Positions 20,579 through 29,405 of a stretch of DNA of 64,000 bases are shown here, one piece after another. A model generated the notes under the pieces. The model did not search any database and was not told where the DNA came from. It worked only from the letters and a program-made list of their open reading frames with translations. Position 1 is the first letter of the stretch. Every line of letters starts with the position of its first letter. The stretch lies in the NCBI GenBank assembly GCA_030374805.1, contig JARGSG010000054.1:340255-404254 (forward strand), written 5' to 3'. The stretch is from Gracilaria gracilis. Taxonomy: Eukaryota; Rhodophyta; Florideophyceae; Gracilariales; Gracilariaceae. The position numbers and the translations under genes are program-made.

Positions 20579-21678
20579 TCAAAGCGGATGATCCTTCACA
20601 TGCGCATTCGTTAAAACACAGCATAAATAAAAAATTAAATCATATAGATTTTCGTTCCATCTATATTTCAGCGACAGTAAAGACCATAATCCAGACATTC
20701 TTCCAAAATAATTTGCCACAAGAATCCTATCAAAAGATACAAGCTTATTTTCTAATTCTCCTTCCCTTGTTAAATGACGTAACATCGGCTTTTTTTTAGA
20801 TGTATAGCTCGGCAAAAATCTTTCAAACCTTGGTACCCTTTGTCACAAAGTACGGCCCAACAGTCCGAATATTCTTCACATAAAATCCCAGTATCCCTAA
20901 TGTCCTCTTCAGCATATACCTTTTGTAATGCAAATTTGTGAAAACCTTCAAAATTATCATAAAAAATATCTACATTGGATTTTTAAGCAGGGTAGTGGAA
21001 TGTTGCAAAAACTGCCAATCCATTCGGTGTAACCGACACTTCGGTTTTATAACTGTAGAGCTTATGCTTTCTGCTAAAAAATTTTTTTGCTTCTTCTAAA
21101 GATCCCCCGGGGCGGTGAGATTGCTGAATCTTAACCTCTGTGGCATAACATGCACACTGGTATTTGTGACAAGTTTTCTTTTTCTTTACCAATTTGAAAT
21201 AGGCCGTTTCTTTAATTCCTCCGTAAACATTGAGTTGGACACGGTTAACGCAATCATACGAATAAATTTCGTAATCAATCTTTCGAAGGTTGGCGTTTTG
21301 AAATTGAAGATATTAGCCAAAAATTCCCAACAACCCCCATGTTTCAGGACTGTGAGGCACATGAACAACGTGTCCTTTCCGGAAGATTGAAAGTTTTTCT
21401 CGACGGCGAACGTTCCAATTCTCAGAAATAAACGTTACCAAAGAATTCCAAAGTTTTTGAAATTTTGCAGCTGCAAAATTACTCATTTGCAAAATAGGTT
21501 CTGTTCCGTTTTGACTGTAGAATATGTCAAAAACTGGGCTTTCAGAGTCGTCTTTTTTATCAGAGTCAATTCAGTTGGGGGTTTTTGTGGTCAGGTTAAA
21601 TTGTTGACGCGTGTGGAATGTTGTGTCGGCTAGCAATTGCAACGTATTAAACGCGCTTTCATCGGTTTTATTTGGCAT
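20579..21678 (-). pseudogene. Degraded DDE-superfamily transposase (second family)
   Basis: Minus-strand reading in several frames gives an ordered transposase-like protein. An ATG at 21678 begins MPNKTDES, with an in-frame stop soon after. Then follow LQMSNFAAAKFQKLW...NWNVRRREK, VLKHGGCWEFLA...PTFERLI, LEEAKKFFSRKHKLYSYKTEVSV, DNFEGFHKFAL..., WAVLCDKGYQGL, and finally a segment ending LTNAHVKDHPL before TGA at 20579. This order matches large DDE transposases known from oomycetes and algae. At least one stop and several frameshifts separate the blocks, so the copy is dead. The sequence is notably more AT-rich than its neighbours. Confidence 0.7.
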
Positions 21679-21753
21679 AATGCAATACCTTGACCCCAGG
21701 ACGATGAAGAGTGTTGATGAACTTGGCCATCGACATTGACCATTGCACGGGCG

Positions 21754-22107
21754 TTTCAGTATTGCTGAAAAACAGAGTTACCTCTTTGGTGACTCTGTCT
21801 TTTTGCTTATGCTGTGGATTTGCACATTGACACAGTCATTTCCATATGAATGTGTCAATGTGAAGGACATTGACATTCAATTCAAATGTCATATCTGCGA
21901 CTTTTGAATTGAGTGTCATTGTAGATACTGAGTCAATCAAGGAAACAGCTCACTGTTTCCTGGATTTACTCAGTTCCTGCGTAGAAAACTGCTTTTTACG
22001 TTGGAGGTCTAATGTGCAAGGTATGCCAAGGGTTCCACTGCACCAAGGATTTCCTTGCCATTGTACAGCACTGTACCGTTGTACTCGTGGCGCTTGCTAG
22101 TGCAAGC
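21754..22107. repeat. Array of about ten consecutive short hairpins
   Basis: Back-to-back inverted repeats, each with its own loop: 21754-21770, 21772-21798, 21823-21862 (12-bp perfect stem plus 4 more after one mismatch), 21867-21922 (20-nt arms, 2 mismatches), 21927-21974 (19 of 22 positions paired, GGAAACAG/CTGTTTCC core), 21980-22000, 22014-22043, 22044-22057, 22063-22076 and 22092-22107. It lies directly 5' of the degraded DDE transposase. No coding frame explains it. Confidence 0.75.
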
Positions 22108-22116
22108 CTTCTCGCT

Positions 22117-22355
22117 GTTTTCTGTTTCGCAGTTCATTATTCCTGGCGATTTTCTGAGGAATAAACTAGTGCCAACTTGGCACTAGTTTTCTTCAATCAC
22201 AGCCACACAAACAGTGTTTTCTGTTTCGCAGTTCATTTTTCCTGGCGATTTTCTGTTGGCAGTGACTAGTGCCAAGTTGGCACTAGTTTATTCCTCAGGA
22301 ATAAACTAGTGCCAACTTGGCACTAGTTTTCTTCAATCACAGCCACACAAACAGT
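22117..22355. repeat. Imperfect tandem duplication of a ~99-bp unit containing palindromes
   Basis: Unit 1 is 22117-22215 and unit 2 is 22216-22355. They are nearly identical except that unit 2 has 41 extra bases at 22256-22296, whose last ~29 bases are an inverted copy of the sequence that follows. Unit 1 contains a 27-nt perfect palindrome (22163-22189, AAACTAGTGCCAA arms), repeated in unit 2 at 22303-22329. Confidence 0.88.
22265..22327. repeat. 63-nt perfect palindrome built of smaller palindromes
   Basis: 31-nt arms around a single C at 22296; left arm 22265-22295, right arm 22297-22327, no mismatch. Each arm is itself largely palindromic (ACTAGTGCCAA ... TTGGCACTAGT), so cruciform or alternative foldings are possible. 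Confidence 0.9.
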
Positions 22356-22557
22356 GCAAGGTAATTACCCTTCACCATGCTGGTCAGTTTCACAATTGTA
22401 CAAATGCGGACTCTGAGCGAAGCACCAGTGCCATTTTCCTCCATCAGCATTTCACCGTTATCGTTCTCCCTCATTCGTCCAGAAGCGAATCATTTCTATC
22501 TTCCGCTCTATAGCTGCTTCCTCGAACACTTCTCCTGTTGGTTAATGTCTGCTCGCA

Positions 22558-24876
22558 ATGGCAACATGCTTCATTTCATCTTCACCCTCAGTGCTTCTCA
22601 AAACAGCCTCTCCCTCGCCATGGACAGGGCGGCCCTCTCATCTGCGTATCACATCATTTTCATCGCCGGTACAAGCTAAACGAATCCGCCGGCACACAGT
22701 TTTGTCCAAGAGACTGACTCCTTCATGTCATTCGTCTTGTCACTCGAGTCATGCCCACGGCTGCCACCACCACGATGCGCACACAGCTCAATCTAACAAT
22801 CCACTAACCTCCTCGCTTACTCTGCTAGCATCTGCCCAAACTTCAATCCCCGCTGCCTCTACAAGTGCACTTTTACTCTCCCTCGCCGCCGCTCTCCATG
22901 TAGCAGCATTATCTTCTTTGCTCATACGAGCGTCTCTATTGGGTTGTTTTGTACTAACCTGTCTCCCAGCTCTGGCAGATAGTGCGCTGCGAATTATACG
23001 TTCTCGCGGCAGAACTGTTGACGTAAATGTTCTCATGAGTATCGCTGCTGCTGTTTGCTTTTTCACCGGTGCGCTTTTTGAGGGGGCACTGCTTACTACT
23101 TTGTATGCAGTTTCACACGCAGCAGAAGACTGGATGTCCGGAAGAGCGCGGCGAGAACTCGAATCATTACGCAATCAAACCCCAAGCTTTGCCCTACGCG
23201 TTGATTCCCCAACGTCCTCCGAATCAGTCTCGGTACCTGTGGACAAAGTGATAATAGGCGACTTCCTTCTTGTGAAAGCAGGTCAGGTGCTGCCCTGTGA
23301 TGGGCAAGTGGTTAGTGGAGATGCTTTCGTTTCAATGCAGCACTTGACCGGCGAACCTACTCCCCGTCATACAGAAGTTGGTGACAACGTTCCAGCGGGC
23401 TGCAGAACTGAAGACGCGTCGATTGTTGTACGCGTAACAAAAACTGGGGCTGAGAGTTATCTCGCTCGTATTGCACGACTCGTCACCGCTGCTCAAGAGA
23501 ATCGGCCCCACGTGACGAAGTTCTTTGACCGTTTCGGACAGATTTATGCACGTTCTGTGTTGGCCATTTCGTTCTTCATAGCCCTCATACTACCCATTCT
23601 ATCCTCGCTTTTTGCATCCGTCTTACCATCCATTCGATATGCGGGGAGGTCCGGGTCGGTCGCGCGTGCTCTTGGGTTTTTGGTGGTAGCGTCACCGTGC
23701 GCTTTGCTTATCGGCGCACCGATTGCCTACCTGGCTGCACTAAGTGCATGCGCTCGGAAGGGTATTCTTGCGAAGTCAGGTGCGAAGTCACTTGAAGCTG
23801 CATCCCGTGCCACGCACGTTGTTTTTGACAAAACGGGAACTCTTACGACCGGGCAACTTACGTTGAATTCAGCTTCAGAATTGCCAATGGAAAAGCAACA
23901 CACAAGCAAAACGAATGGGGTAGCAGACACCGGGGGAAACGGTGTTGTCACGGAACGGCGGACTCTCGACTCGCTTGTAGAACTTGATGGACATCATCTA
24001 TCCCGAATCGTATCAACCGCAGCGGCTCTGGAACGTGGAGCCGTGCACCCAATCGCGACTGCTCTCCACAGCCGAGCAAAACAGTTAGGTGCCCCTTTCC
24101 CCCAAGTCGTACAGACTCGGACAATCGCCGGACAAGGTGTGGAGGGCGTTTTGAGTTTTGAAGGTGATAACAATGATTCTGTCGAGTTCGCTGGACGATT
24201 GGGACGGCCCGCATATATTCTCCCAACCAATTCCGCTGCTCATCGAAGCATAATCGAAGATGCCACATCGAGAGGGGAAATAGTTTCTGTTTTGGAGATA
24301 GAAGAAAGTAAGTATCTTCTGCGATTGAAAGATGAAGTGCGACCTGATGCAGAACCGCTTGTCCAACAGCTGAGACGGCTGGGGTATGATGTGAGTATTT
24401 TGACTGGTGACAGTGTGGGCTCTGCAAAGGCGGTCTCTGAGTCTGTCGGAGGGGGCGTCAAGGTGATTGCAAACGCCACTCCAGAGGACAAGCTCGATTA
24501 TATCCGGTCTCTGGAATCCGATTTGGAAGTAAAGAATGAGGGGGCGCTTATGGTTGGGGACGGGGTGAACGATGCCGCAGCATTAGCTTCCGCATTGGTT
24601 GGTGTTGCATGTGGTTTGAGCAGTGCAACAGCTGTTCATGCCGCGGACGTCGTGTTAATTCGGGAAGAACTAGCAAACGTGGAATGGTTCATGAGAAAGG
24701 CAAAAGCCACAGAACGAATTGTGAAACAAAACCTTGCAGTTGCCCTTGGTTTGATGGTACTCTCCGCAGGTGCGTGTGTTGCCGGTTCAATTCCTTTGTG
24801 GTTGGCCGTCACTCTGCACGAAGGTGGCACTGTGCTCGTCGGAATCAACGGCCTGAGGCTGTTGCGAGGACGATAG
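22558..24876 (+). CDS. HMA1: P1B-type heavy-metal ATPase, HMA1-like, plastid
   Basis: 772 residues. Residues 1-~55 look like a plastid transit peptide (S/T/R-rich, almost no acid), followed by a His/Cys-rich stretch (CHSSCHSSHAHGCHHHDAH) as in plant HMA1. The ATPase core follows: A-domain TGEPTPRH; SPC motif in the transport helix (VVASPCALLIGAP), where most P1B pumps have CPC; phosphorylation motif DKTGTLT with D424; N-domain HP-containing AVHPIA; P-domain GDGVNDAAAL; and a C-terminal helix pair with LHEGGTVLVGINGLRLL, diagnostic of HMA1. HMA1 proteins move Zn, Cu or Ca across the plastid envelope; which metal applies here is not visible. Intronless. Confidence 0.92.
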   Translation: MATCFISSSPSVLLKTASPSPWTGRPSHLRITSFSSPVQAKRIRRHTVLSKRLTPSCHSSCHSSHAHGCHHHDAHTAQSNNPLTSSLTLLASAQTSIPAASTSALLLSLAAALHVAALSSLLIRASLLGCFVLTCLPALADSALRIIRSRGRTVDVNVLMSIAAAVCFFTGALFEGALLTTLYAVSHAAEDWMSGRARRELESLRNQTPSFALRVDSPTSSESVSVPVDKVIIGDFLLVKAGQVLPCDGQVVSGDAFVSMQHLTGEPTPRHTEVGDNVPAGCRTEDASIVVRVTKTGAESYLARIARLVTAAQENRPHVTKFFDRFGQIYARSVLAISFFIALILPILSSLFASVLPSIRYAGRSGSVARALGFLVVASPCALLIGAPIAYLAALSACARKGILAKSGAKSLEAASRATHVVFDKTGTLTTGQLTLNSASELPMEKQHTSKTNGVADTGGNGVVTERRTLDSLVELDGHHLSRIVSTAAALERGAVHPIATALHSRAKQLGAPFPQVVQTRTIAGQGVEGVLSFEGDNNDSVEFAGRLGRPAYILPTNSAAHRSIIEDATSRGEIVSVLEIEESKYLLRLKDEVRPDAEPLVQQLRRLGYDVSILTGDSVGSAKAVSESVGGGVKVIANATPEDKLDYIRSLESDLEVKNEGALMVGDGVNDAAALASALVGVACGLSSATAVHAADVVLIREELANVEWFMRKAKATERIVKQNLAVALGLMVLSAGACVAGSIPLWLAVTLHEGGTVLVGINGLRLLRGR

Positions 24877-24997
24877 AACATCTGTACAATTATCTACCCA
24901 TCCCCTTAATTTCGTTTCTTCACCAGCCTGTTTAGCACTCAATCTTTCCATACAAACCTTGTACAGTACTCACCGCTAATTCTATTCGCCTTGGCCA

Positions 24998-26008
24998 TTA
25001 TCTGAGAATAGATTGCTTAAACCGTTCTTTGCGTGCGGCTGATGGTGATGCGAAGTTTCCTGGGTCCTTTGGGCTCACATCTCGAAAAGTCAGGCTGTAC
25101 CTAGTTGCCTCTGTTCTACCAGGAAAAATAGCGTGTTCCCAAAGGCGTAGAGCATCTCCGGACATAATATACACGGCACCAGACGGAAGACGAACATCCT
25201 TTTTGACGTCGTGACCAACACCGCTATGCCGAGATCTCAGTATGAGAGTCATTGTGCACGCACCAGCAAGACAGACCCCCACGACGGCCGTGGCAATGTT
25301 TCCATTTTCGCAGTCGTTGTGCGGCAGTATGTGGGACTCTCCTGGCACCTTGTAGAGACCGACGGCAAGCTGATTTGGGTTGAAATCTTCCAAGATGGTT
25401 GTTAAGGATTGCAGACGAGGTATCACGATATCTGTAGCGTAAGCGGGTAACGGAATCTGCTTAGGGGCCCGTGAACCGAAGAGGAAACGCTTTCTGCGAA
25501 GATCATAAGAAGGCCCATAATTCTTTGCCTGTCGAAACATGTAGTCGACCCACGCAGGTGCTGTAGATTCAATTGCTCTTAGCAGAGCTTGTTCATGTTT
25601 GACGAAGACAGCTGGGAAAACGTGAAACCCGGGGGCTCCTATTTCTGAAGGCTGCGCTAATGCTGACAACTCTCGACGAAATCGAGGCTTCAGCAAGGAC
25701 GAAAGAGAACTAGTACTCCTTCTCTTGTTTCGAGACTTGGGAGTTTTGGTTGTTGTACAGGACGAAGCATGAGCTTGAATAAACGAAGATGGATATCGTT
25801 TAGAGCATATCGGGCATCGCGTTGATAATGCTTGTCGGGTACTCTTCTTGACTTTCTGTATTGGGAGCACGACACTGCTTGGTTCTATAGCAGAAAGTTT
25901 TTGAGCTGCCGTTGCACTCGTTGCACTCGTGTTAGACTTGGTGGCAGGTGCTGACGCCGCTCTTCTGCTCTTTTCCATGACTTTCTGGTTAAAAGCGCTG
26001 GGCTCCAT
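24998..26008 (-). CDS. AlkB-like Fe(II)/2-oxoglutarate dioxygenase with UBZ zinc finger
   Basis: 336 residues. Residues 65-84 form a CX2C-X11-HX3C finger (C65, C68, H80, C84), like the Rad18/UBZ4 ubiquitin-binding type. After a basic linker, residues ~125-310 form an AlkB-type double-stranded beta-helix: PPNQLAVGLYKVPGE-like entry, iron ligands H230 and D232 (PHNDCENG), a third histidine H292 (WEHAIFPG), and arginines of TRYSLTFRD for 2-oxoglutarate. The motif spacing is closest to ALKBH8/ALKBH4-like proteins rather than E. coli AlkB. The substrate (DNA, RNA or protein) is open. The UBZ could bring it to ubiquitinated chromatin; that is inference. Confidence 0.85.
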   Translation of the reverse strand: MEPSAFNQKVMEKSRRAASAPATKSNTSATSATAAQKLSAIEPSSVVLPIQKVKKSTRQALSTRCPICSKRYPSSFIQAHASSCTTTKTPKSRNKRRSTSSLSSLLKPRFRRELSALAQPSEIGAPGFHVFPAVFVKHEQALLRAIESTAPAWVDYMFRQAKNYGPSYDLRRKRFLFGSRAPKQIPLPAYATDIVIPRLQSLTTILEDFNPNQLAVGLYKVPGESHILPHNDCENGNIATAVVGVCLAGACTMTLILRSRHSGVGHDVKKDVRLPSGAVYIMSGDALRLWEHAIFPGRTEATRYSLTFRDVSPKDPGNFASPSAARKERFKQSILR

Positions 26009-26883
26009 CGGTAGAGCCGCTACACCCTGGAAAGAAGAATGAGGGCAGCGAAGACTGGAATGGATCTTGCGATGCTATAAACTGGGCTGGGGTGACCACG
26101 ATGAGATGTCTTGAGAATTACAGCTTGTTTTTTCTTGTTGAAGCGGATCGTTGTGGTATAAAGATTGGGGCCGATGGACACTTCGTTCCGCGTTCTTCTT
26201 GTTTGGGGATCTATTATTACCAAAAGGTAAGATATCTATCGGCGTGCCTCATTGGCATCATCATCATCAACATGGCATCATGATGATGGCGAGCTGGAGA
26301 ACCTTGATGAGCACGCGAATCGCGGGCTATCGCGATGTTCGCGGGTAATCGAGCCCCAGGTGTACAACAAATGGCATCAAGGAGTTTTGACAGACAGCTG
26401 TCCAAGTCAGCGTTCTGGCAGGCTACTGACCAGGGACTGGGGAAGGCTGGCATGGCCAGGCAGGAGGCAGCGTGCGTCAGGTATCCGCTTCTGTAAACCG
26501 CGTGCGTACCGAACGGGTCCACAAACGAAAGCAGATCGCGCACGTAAGCAAAGTCTCGCTGACGTGTCACTGTGGCTGGGTGTCGCCGAAACATTGGCTC
26601 CGCGAAGCTTTCCGCGCGCGTTCCACCGCTCGCCGCGCTTTTCCACCGTGTGGAAGGGCGAATGATCAACGCCACTTCACGACCGACACCACCAAACCAC
26701 CGCGTGGCTTGCTTTGTGGCCTGTCGTTGCATTTCTTTCCAGCGCCTCCATTTGGCGCCATCATTCTTCCGCTCTGCTGAACCAGTCTCTGCACCTTCAC
26801 CTCACAATCCAAGATAGATTCTCGTATATCTCAACCGTCCACTACCTTCGTGCGCTGCACTACTCCATTGCTTCACGTCCCCC
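26009..26883. other. Intergenic region between divergent AlkB-like and phosphatase-inhibitor genes
   Basis: 875 bp without a supported gene. It contains an imperfect inverted repeat rich in ATC/GAT triplets at ~26248-26291. It presumably holds two divergent promoters. Confidence 0.4.
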
Positions 26884-27639
26884 ATGCCCGATCCCAATCC
26901 ACAGCACTCAGTCAACTCTGATTCACAGAAGCTCCCGTCATCGTCGCCCCCCATGCCCGAGCCGAACCCAAGACCTTCGCAGCCCTCTCTTTCCGAGGCC
27001 CCCAAGAAGAAATCTCGTCTGCACTGGGATGAGCAGAATCTCATCTCCAACGCTCTGGAGATGGAGCGCAACGGGCCGCGTATGAAGATCGATGAGCCCA
27101 AAACGCCTTTCGTCGGTTCAGAGACAGGAAGTTCCACCTCCGGCTCAGCCCACCAAAGCCCGCCCGAGTCACCCTCCTTCATTCCCGGCGAACGACTAGT
27201 CGGGTTTCAATCGCTTGAGAACAGCATGCCGAAGAATGGACCTTCCGTGTCTTCGGATGGTGCAAGCAGCGCTGGCTCCACAGGTAGGAGTGTTCAAATT
27301 CGCGATGGTTCTGTCGTGAGCGGTGGTTCTTCGCCGAGGTCTAGGGAAGAGTTTGAGGCCAGGCGCAAGGCGCACTATCGAAATGAGGCTCGGGTCAGCT
27401 TGGAGCTCTGGAGGAATAAGATGCTCAAGGAGGACGAAGAGTACGGAAGTGATGACTCAGGGGACTGCAATGGTACAGATGATAATAACAAAGTCCCGAA
27501 TGGTGTGGCCGCTCCCAAGCCCAACGGCAAGCAGCCTCCCTCACCAGATTCTGAAGAGGCACCGGGTGCGTCGTCAACTGAACCGAACGGACAACTTCAC
27601 AGTGGCTTGCCAGTCATTAACCAAAAGCATCCAAAGTAG
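26884..27639 (+). CDS. Protein phosphatase 1 inhibitor 2 family protein
   Basis: 251 residues, mostly low-complexity and predicted disordered. Conserved inhibitor-2 elements are in order: KKSRLHWDEQNLISNALE (43-60, the KSQKWDE-type PP1 contact), MKIDEPKTPF (67-76, with the TP site phosphorylated by GSK3/CDK in animals), and FEARRKAHYRNEARVSLELWR (~155-178, like the FEx+R+xHY helix that covers the PP1 active site). Acidic and Ser/Pro-rich tails follow. It would bind and chaperone or inhibit PP1. The length is near the usual ~200-250 residues. Confidence 0.88.
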   Translation: MPDPNPQHSVNSDSQKLPSSSPPMPEPNPRPSQPSLSEAPKKKSRLHWDEQNLISNALEMERNGPRMKIDEPKTPFVGSETGSSTSGSAHQSPPESPSFIPGERLVGFQSLENSMPKNGPSVSSDGASSAGSTGRSVQIRDGSVVSGGSSPRSREEFEARRKAHYRNEARVSLELWRNKMLKEDEEYGSDDSGDCNGTDDNNKVPNGVAAPKPNGKQPPSPDSEEAPGASSTEPNGQLHSGLPVINQKHPK

Positions 27640-27947
27640 TAATATAGTCTGAGTTGCTATATCGTCTTCTGTCTCCTACTGACCAGAACTGTTTGACCTT
27701 GTACAGTTTTTTCTCTCGTTTCCGTCGAGAATGATCGCTCAAACGAACGAACTTTGGATGCGTTTTTCGCAAACGGAGGTTTGCAAAGAGGCAAGTATGG
27801 CAGAAAAGTGTGACGCGTAGAATCATTGAATAGTTAGGGTTTTACGTCTGAGATCAAATGTTTTCGGGATGAGCTCTATATCTTCTTGAACCGGCCTGTG
27901 ACAAAGAACGAAACGAAATAAAGCCGATGTGTCTGTCCCAGCTCTGT

Positions 27948-29405
27948 CTAAGAGAATGCCGAGGTAACAAAATTGTTGATTTTCCTTGTCTGCTTCTGTG
28001 TGATACACTGCAATCAAATGGAACAAATTGAACAGCACATAGATGTCAAACAAGGCGGAAGAGCAAGGAGGTTCCACCAGGTTCCGTTTGTGTCAGATGG
28101 ATTTTTGTTCACGTTGCCAAAGAAAACAGATGAAATGATTGTATAACTTACCTCGCAAATCCATAGAATATTCCTCACTTCTTGTTCCTTCAAACGCAAG
28201 TACGCATAAAAGATTGCATAGTGGAACTGTTTCTCGAAAGTCTGTTTGCACAAGAATACCTCATGTTCAAAGAAAGCATCCTCGAGACTTTTCTCGACGT
28301 TGTCCGCTGCAGATTGGAACAAGCTTCTGTACAGGTTGTATGGTTCAATTGTGGACGCCACAGCCTGCGAGTCCTCAGCACGGGCAAGCTTTGCAATTCC
28401 TTCCGGGAAAAGAGCACCAATAGTCGGATACAGTTTTTCCCTTTCGTCTCTGGTTAGCTCGGTACCAAAAGAATTGACTGTGATATTGATAGCTCTTCTG
28501 TCAGCTTCGAACTGCAGAATTTCACCCATGAGCTCCGCAGTGGCACCTCCCAGCTTCATGCACAGACGATGAAAGTCCTCTAGGTAGGCCTTGTAGAGCG
28601 TGTTTCGAATGATCTCAATGTTAATGTCAGTGAGATCCTCAAGGGCAACGCATTCCGAAAAGTAAGGAGCCAAAGGAGTGTCGATAATGATTTCGCGGTA
28701 TAGCTCCTCCGGTGTGGTAGCAATGCAGAGGGAGGTCATGGAGTCGAAAAGGCCAAGCGGGTGGCATTTGTCAATAAGCTCAGAGATGTCACGATGGTGA
28801 AGAGTACCGGTGATAAGGAGAATGAGGTTGTCGATCATGTACGGATAGGTGAGATAGTCAAGGAATGTGCCGAGAGGTTCAATTGCCTGCGTGCGGATAA
28901 AGCGGAACTCTTCAACCATCTTCTTGGTGGCATGTTCCACAACTGTCTTCGTTTGCAACGGAGACGGTTCGTTTTGCAAGAAGTTGCCGTAATCTGTAGC
29001 CTATTTGGCACGAAATGAAACGTGATCGCCGCACAAGTGCCTAGTTAGGAACATATTCCGTGCGCAGACAAGCGCAGCACACAGGACGGATGGCATGCGC
29101 AGTGAATTTAGACGCATAAAGAAAGCTGAGAACGTACAGTCAAATGCATTCTGACATCTTCCAAGTTCTCACACTGGGTGAGGGCAACAAAGTCGGAGGA
29201 GGTGAGGAAACCCTAACATATTGTAAGAGTTGAATTTAGGGAAGTGGAGATTGGAGGGATGGTAAGTGTGCTGAAGAAAGAAGGAGTTTATGATGGAGCA
29301 TAACGGGGAAGCTGAGACTTTTTAACGTACAGAACGATAACCGCGCAGGATACCTTCCAGATATCCGTCGTCTACATTGAAAAGAAGCATGCCCCCGGGC
29401 GCCAT
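27948..29405 (-). CDS. V-type proton ATPase subunit d (four exons)
   Basis: Reconstructed as exons 29405-29331, 29212-29138, 29000-28152 and 28007-27948, all joined in phase 0 by GT-AG introns. The product is 352 residues, matching the usual ~350. Exon 1 gives MAPGGMLLFNVDDGYLEGIL, exon 2 GFLTSSDFVALTQCENLEDV, exon 3 the long helical body (IEPLGTFLDYLTYPYMIDNL, CHPLGLF, PLAPYF, FEADRRAINIT) and exon 4 CITQKQTRKINNF... to TAG. Subunit d sits on the c-ring and links V1 to Vo at the vacuolar or endosomal membrane. Residue blocks match the family across every junction, which validates the introns. It is the only clearly spliced gene in the window. Confidence 0.94.
28008..28151 (-). other. Intron 3 of the V-ATPase subunit d gene
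   Basis: 144 bp, GTAAGT donor and TTGCAG acceptor, phase 0, between ...NILWICE and CITQKQ. Confidence 0.9.
29001..29137 (-). other. Intron 2 of the V-ATPase subunit d gene
   Basis: 137 bp, GTACGT donor and ATAG acceptor, phase 0, between ...VRMHLT and ATDYGNF. Confidence 0.88.
29213..29330 (-). other. Intron 1 of the V-ATPase subunit d gene
   Basis: 118 bp, GTACGT donor and TTAG acceptor, phase 0, between ...RGYRS and GFLTSS. Confidence 0.85.

Noticed and set aside
21509-21532. TTTTGAC...GTCAAAA inverted repeat, possible extra member of the hairpin array
   Set aside because: It falls inside the degraded transposase coding block (FDIFYSQN), so it is better explained as chance within coding sequence.
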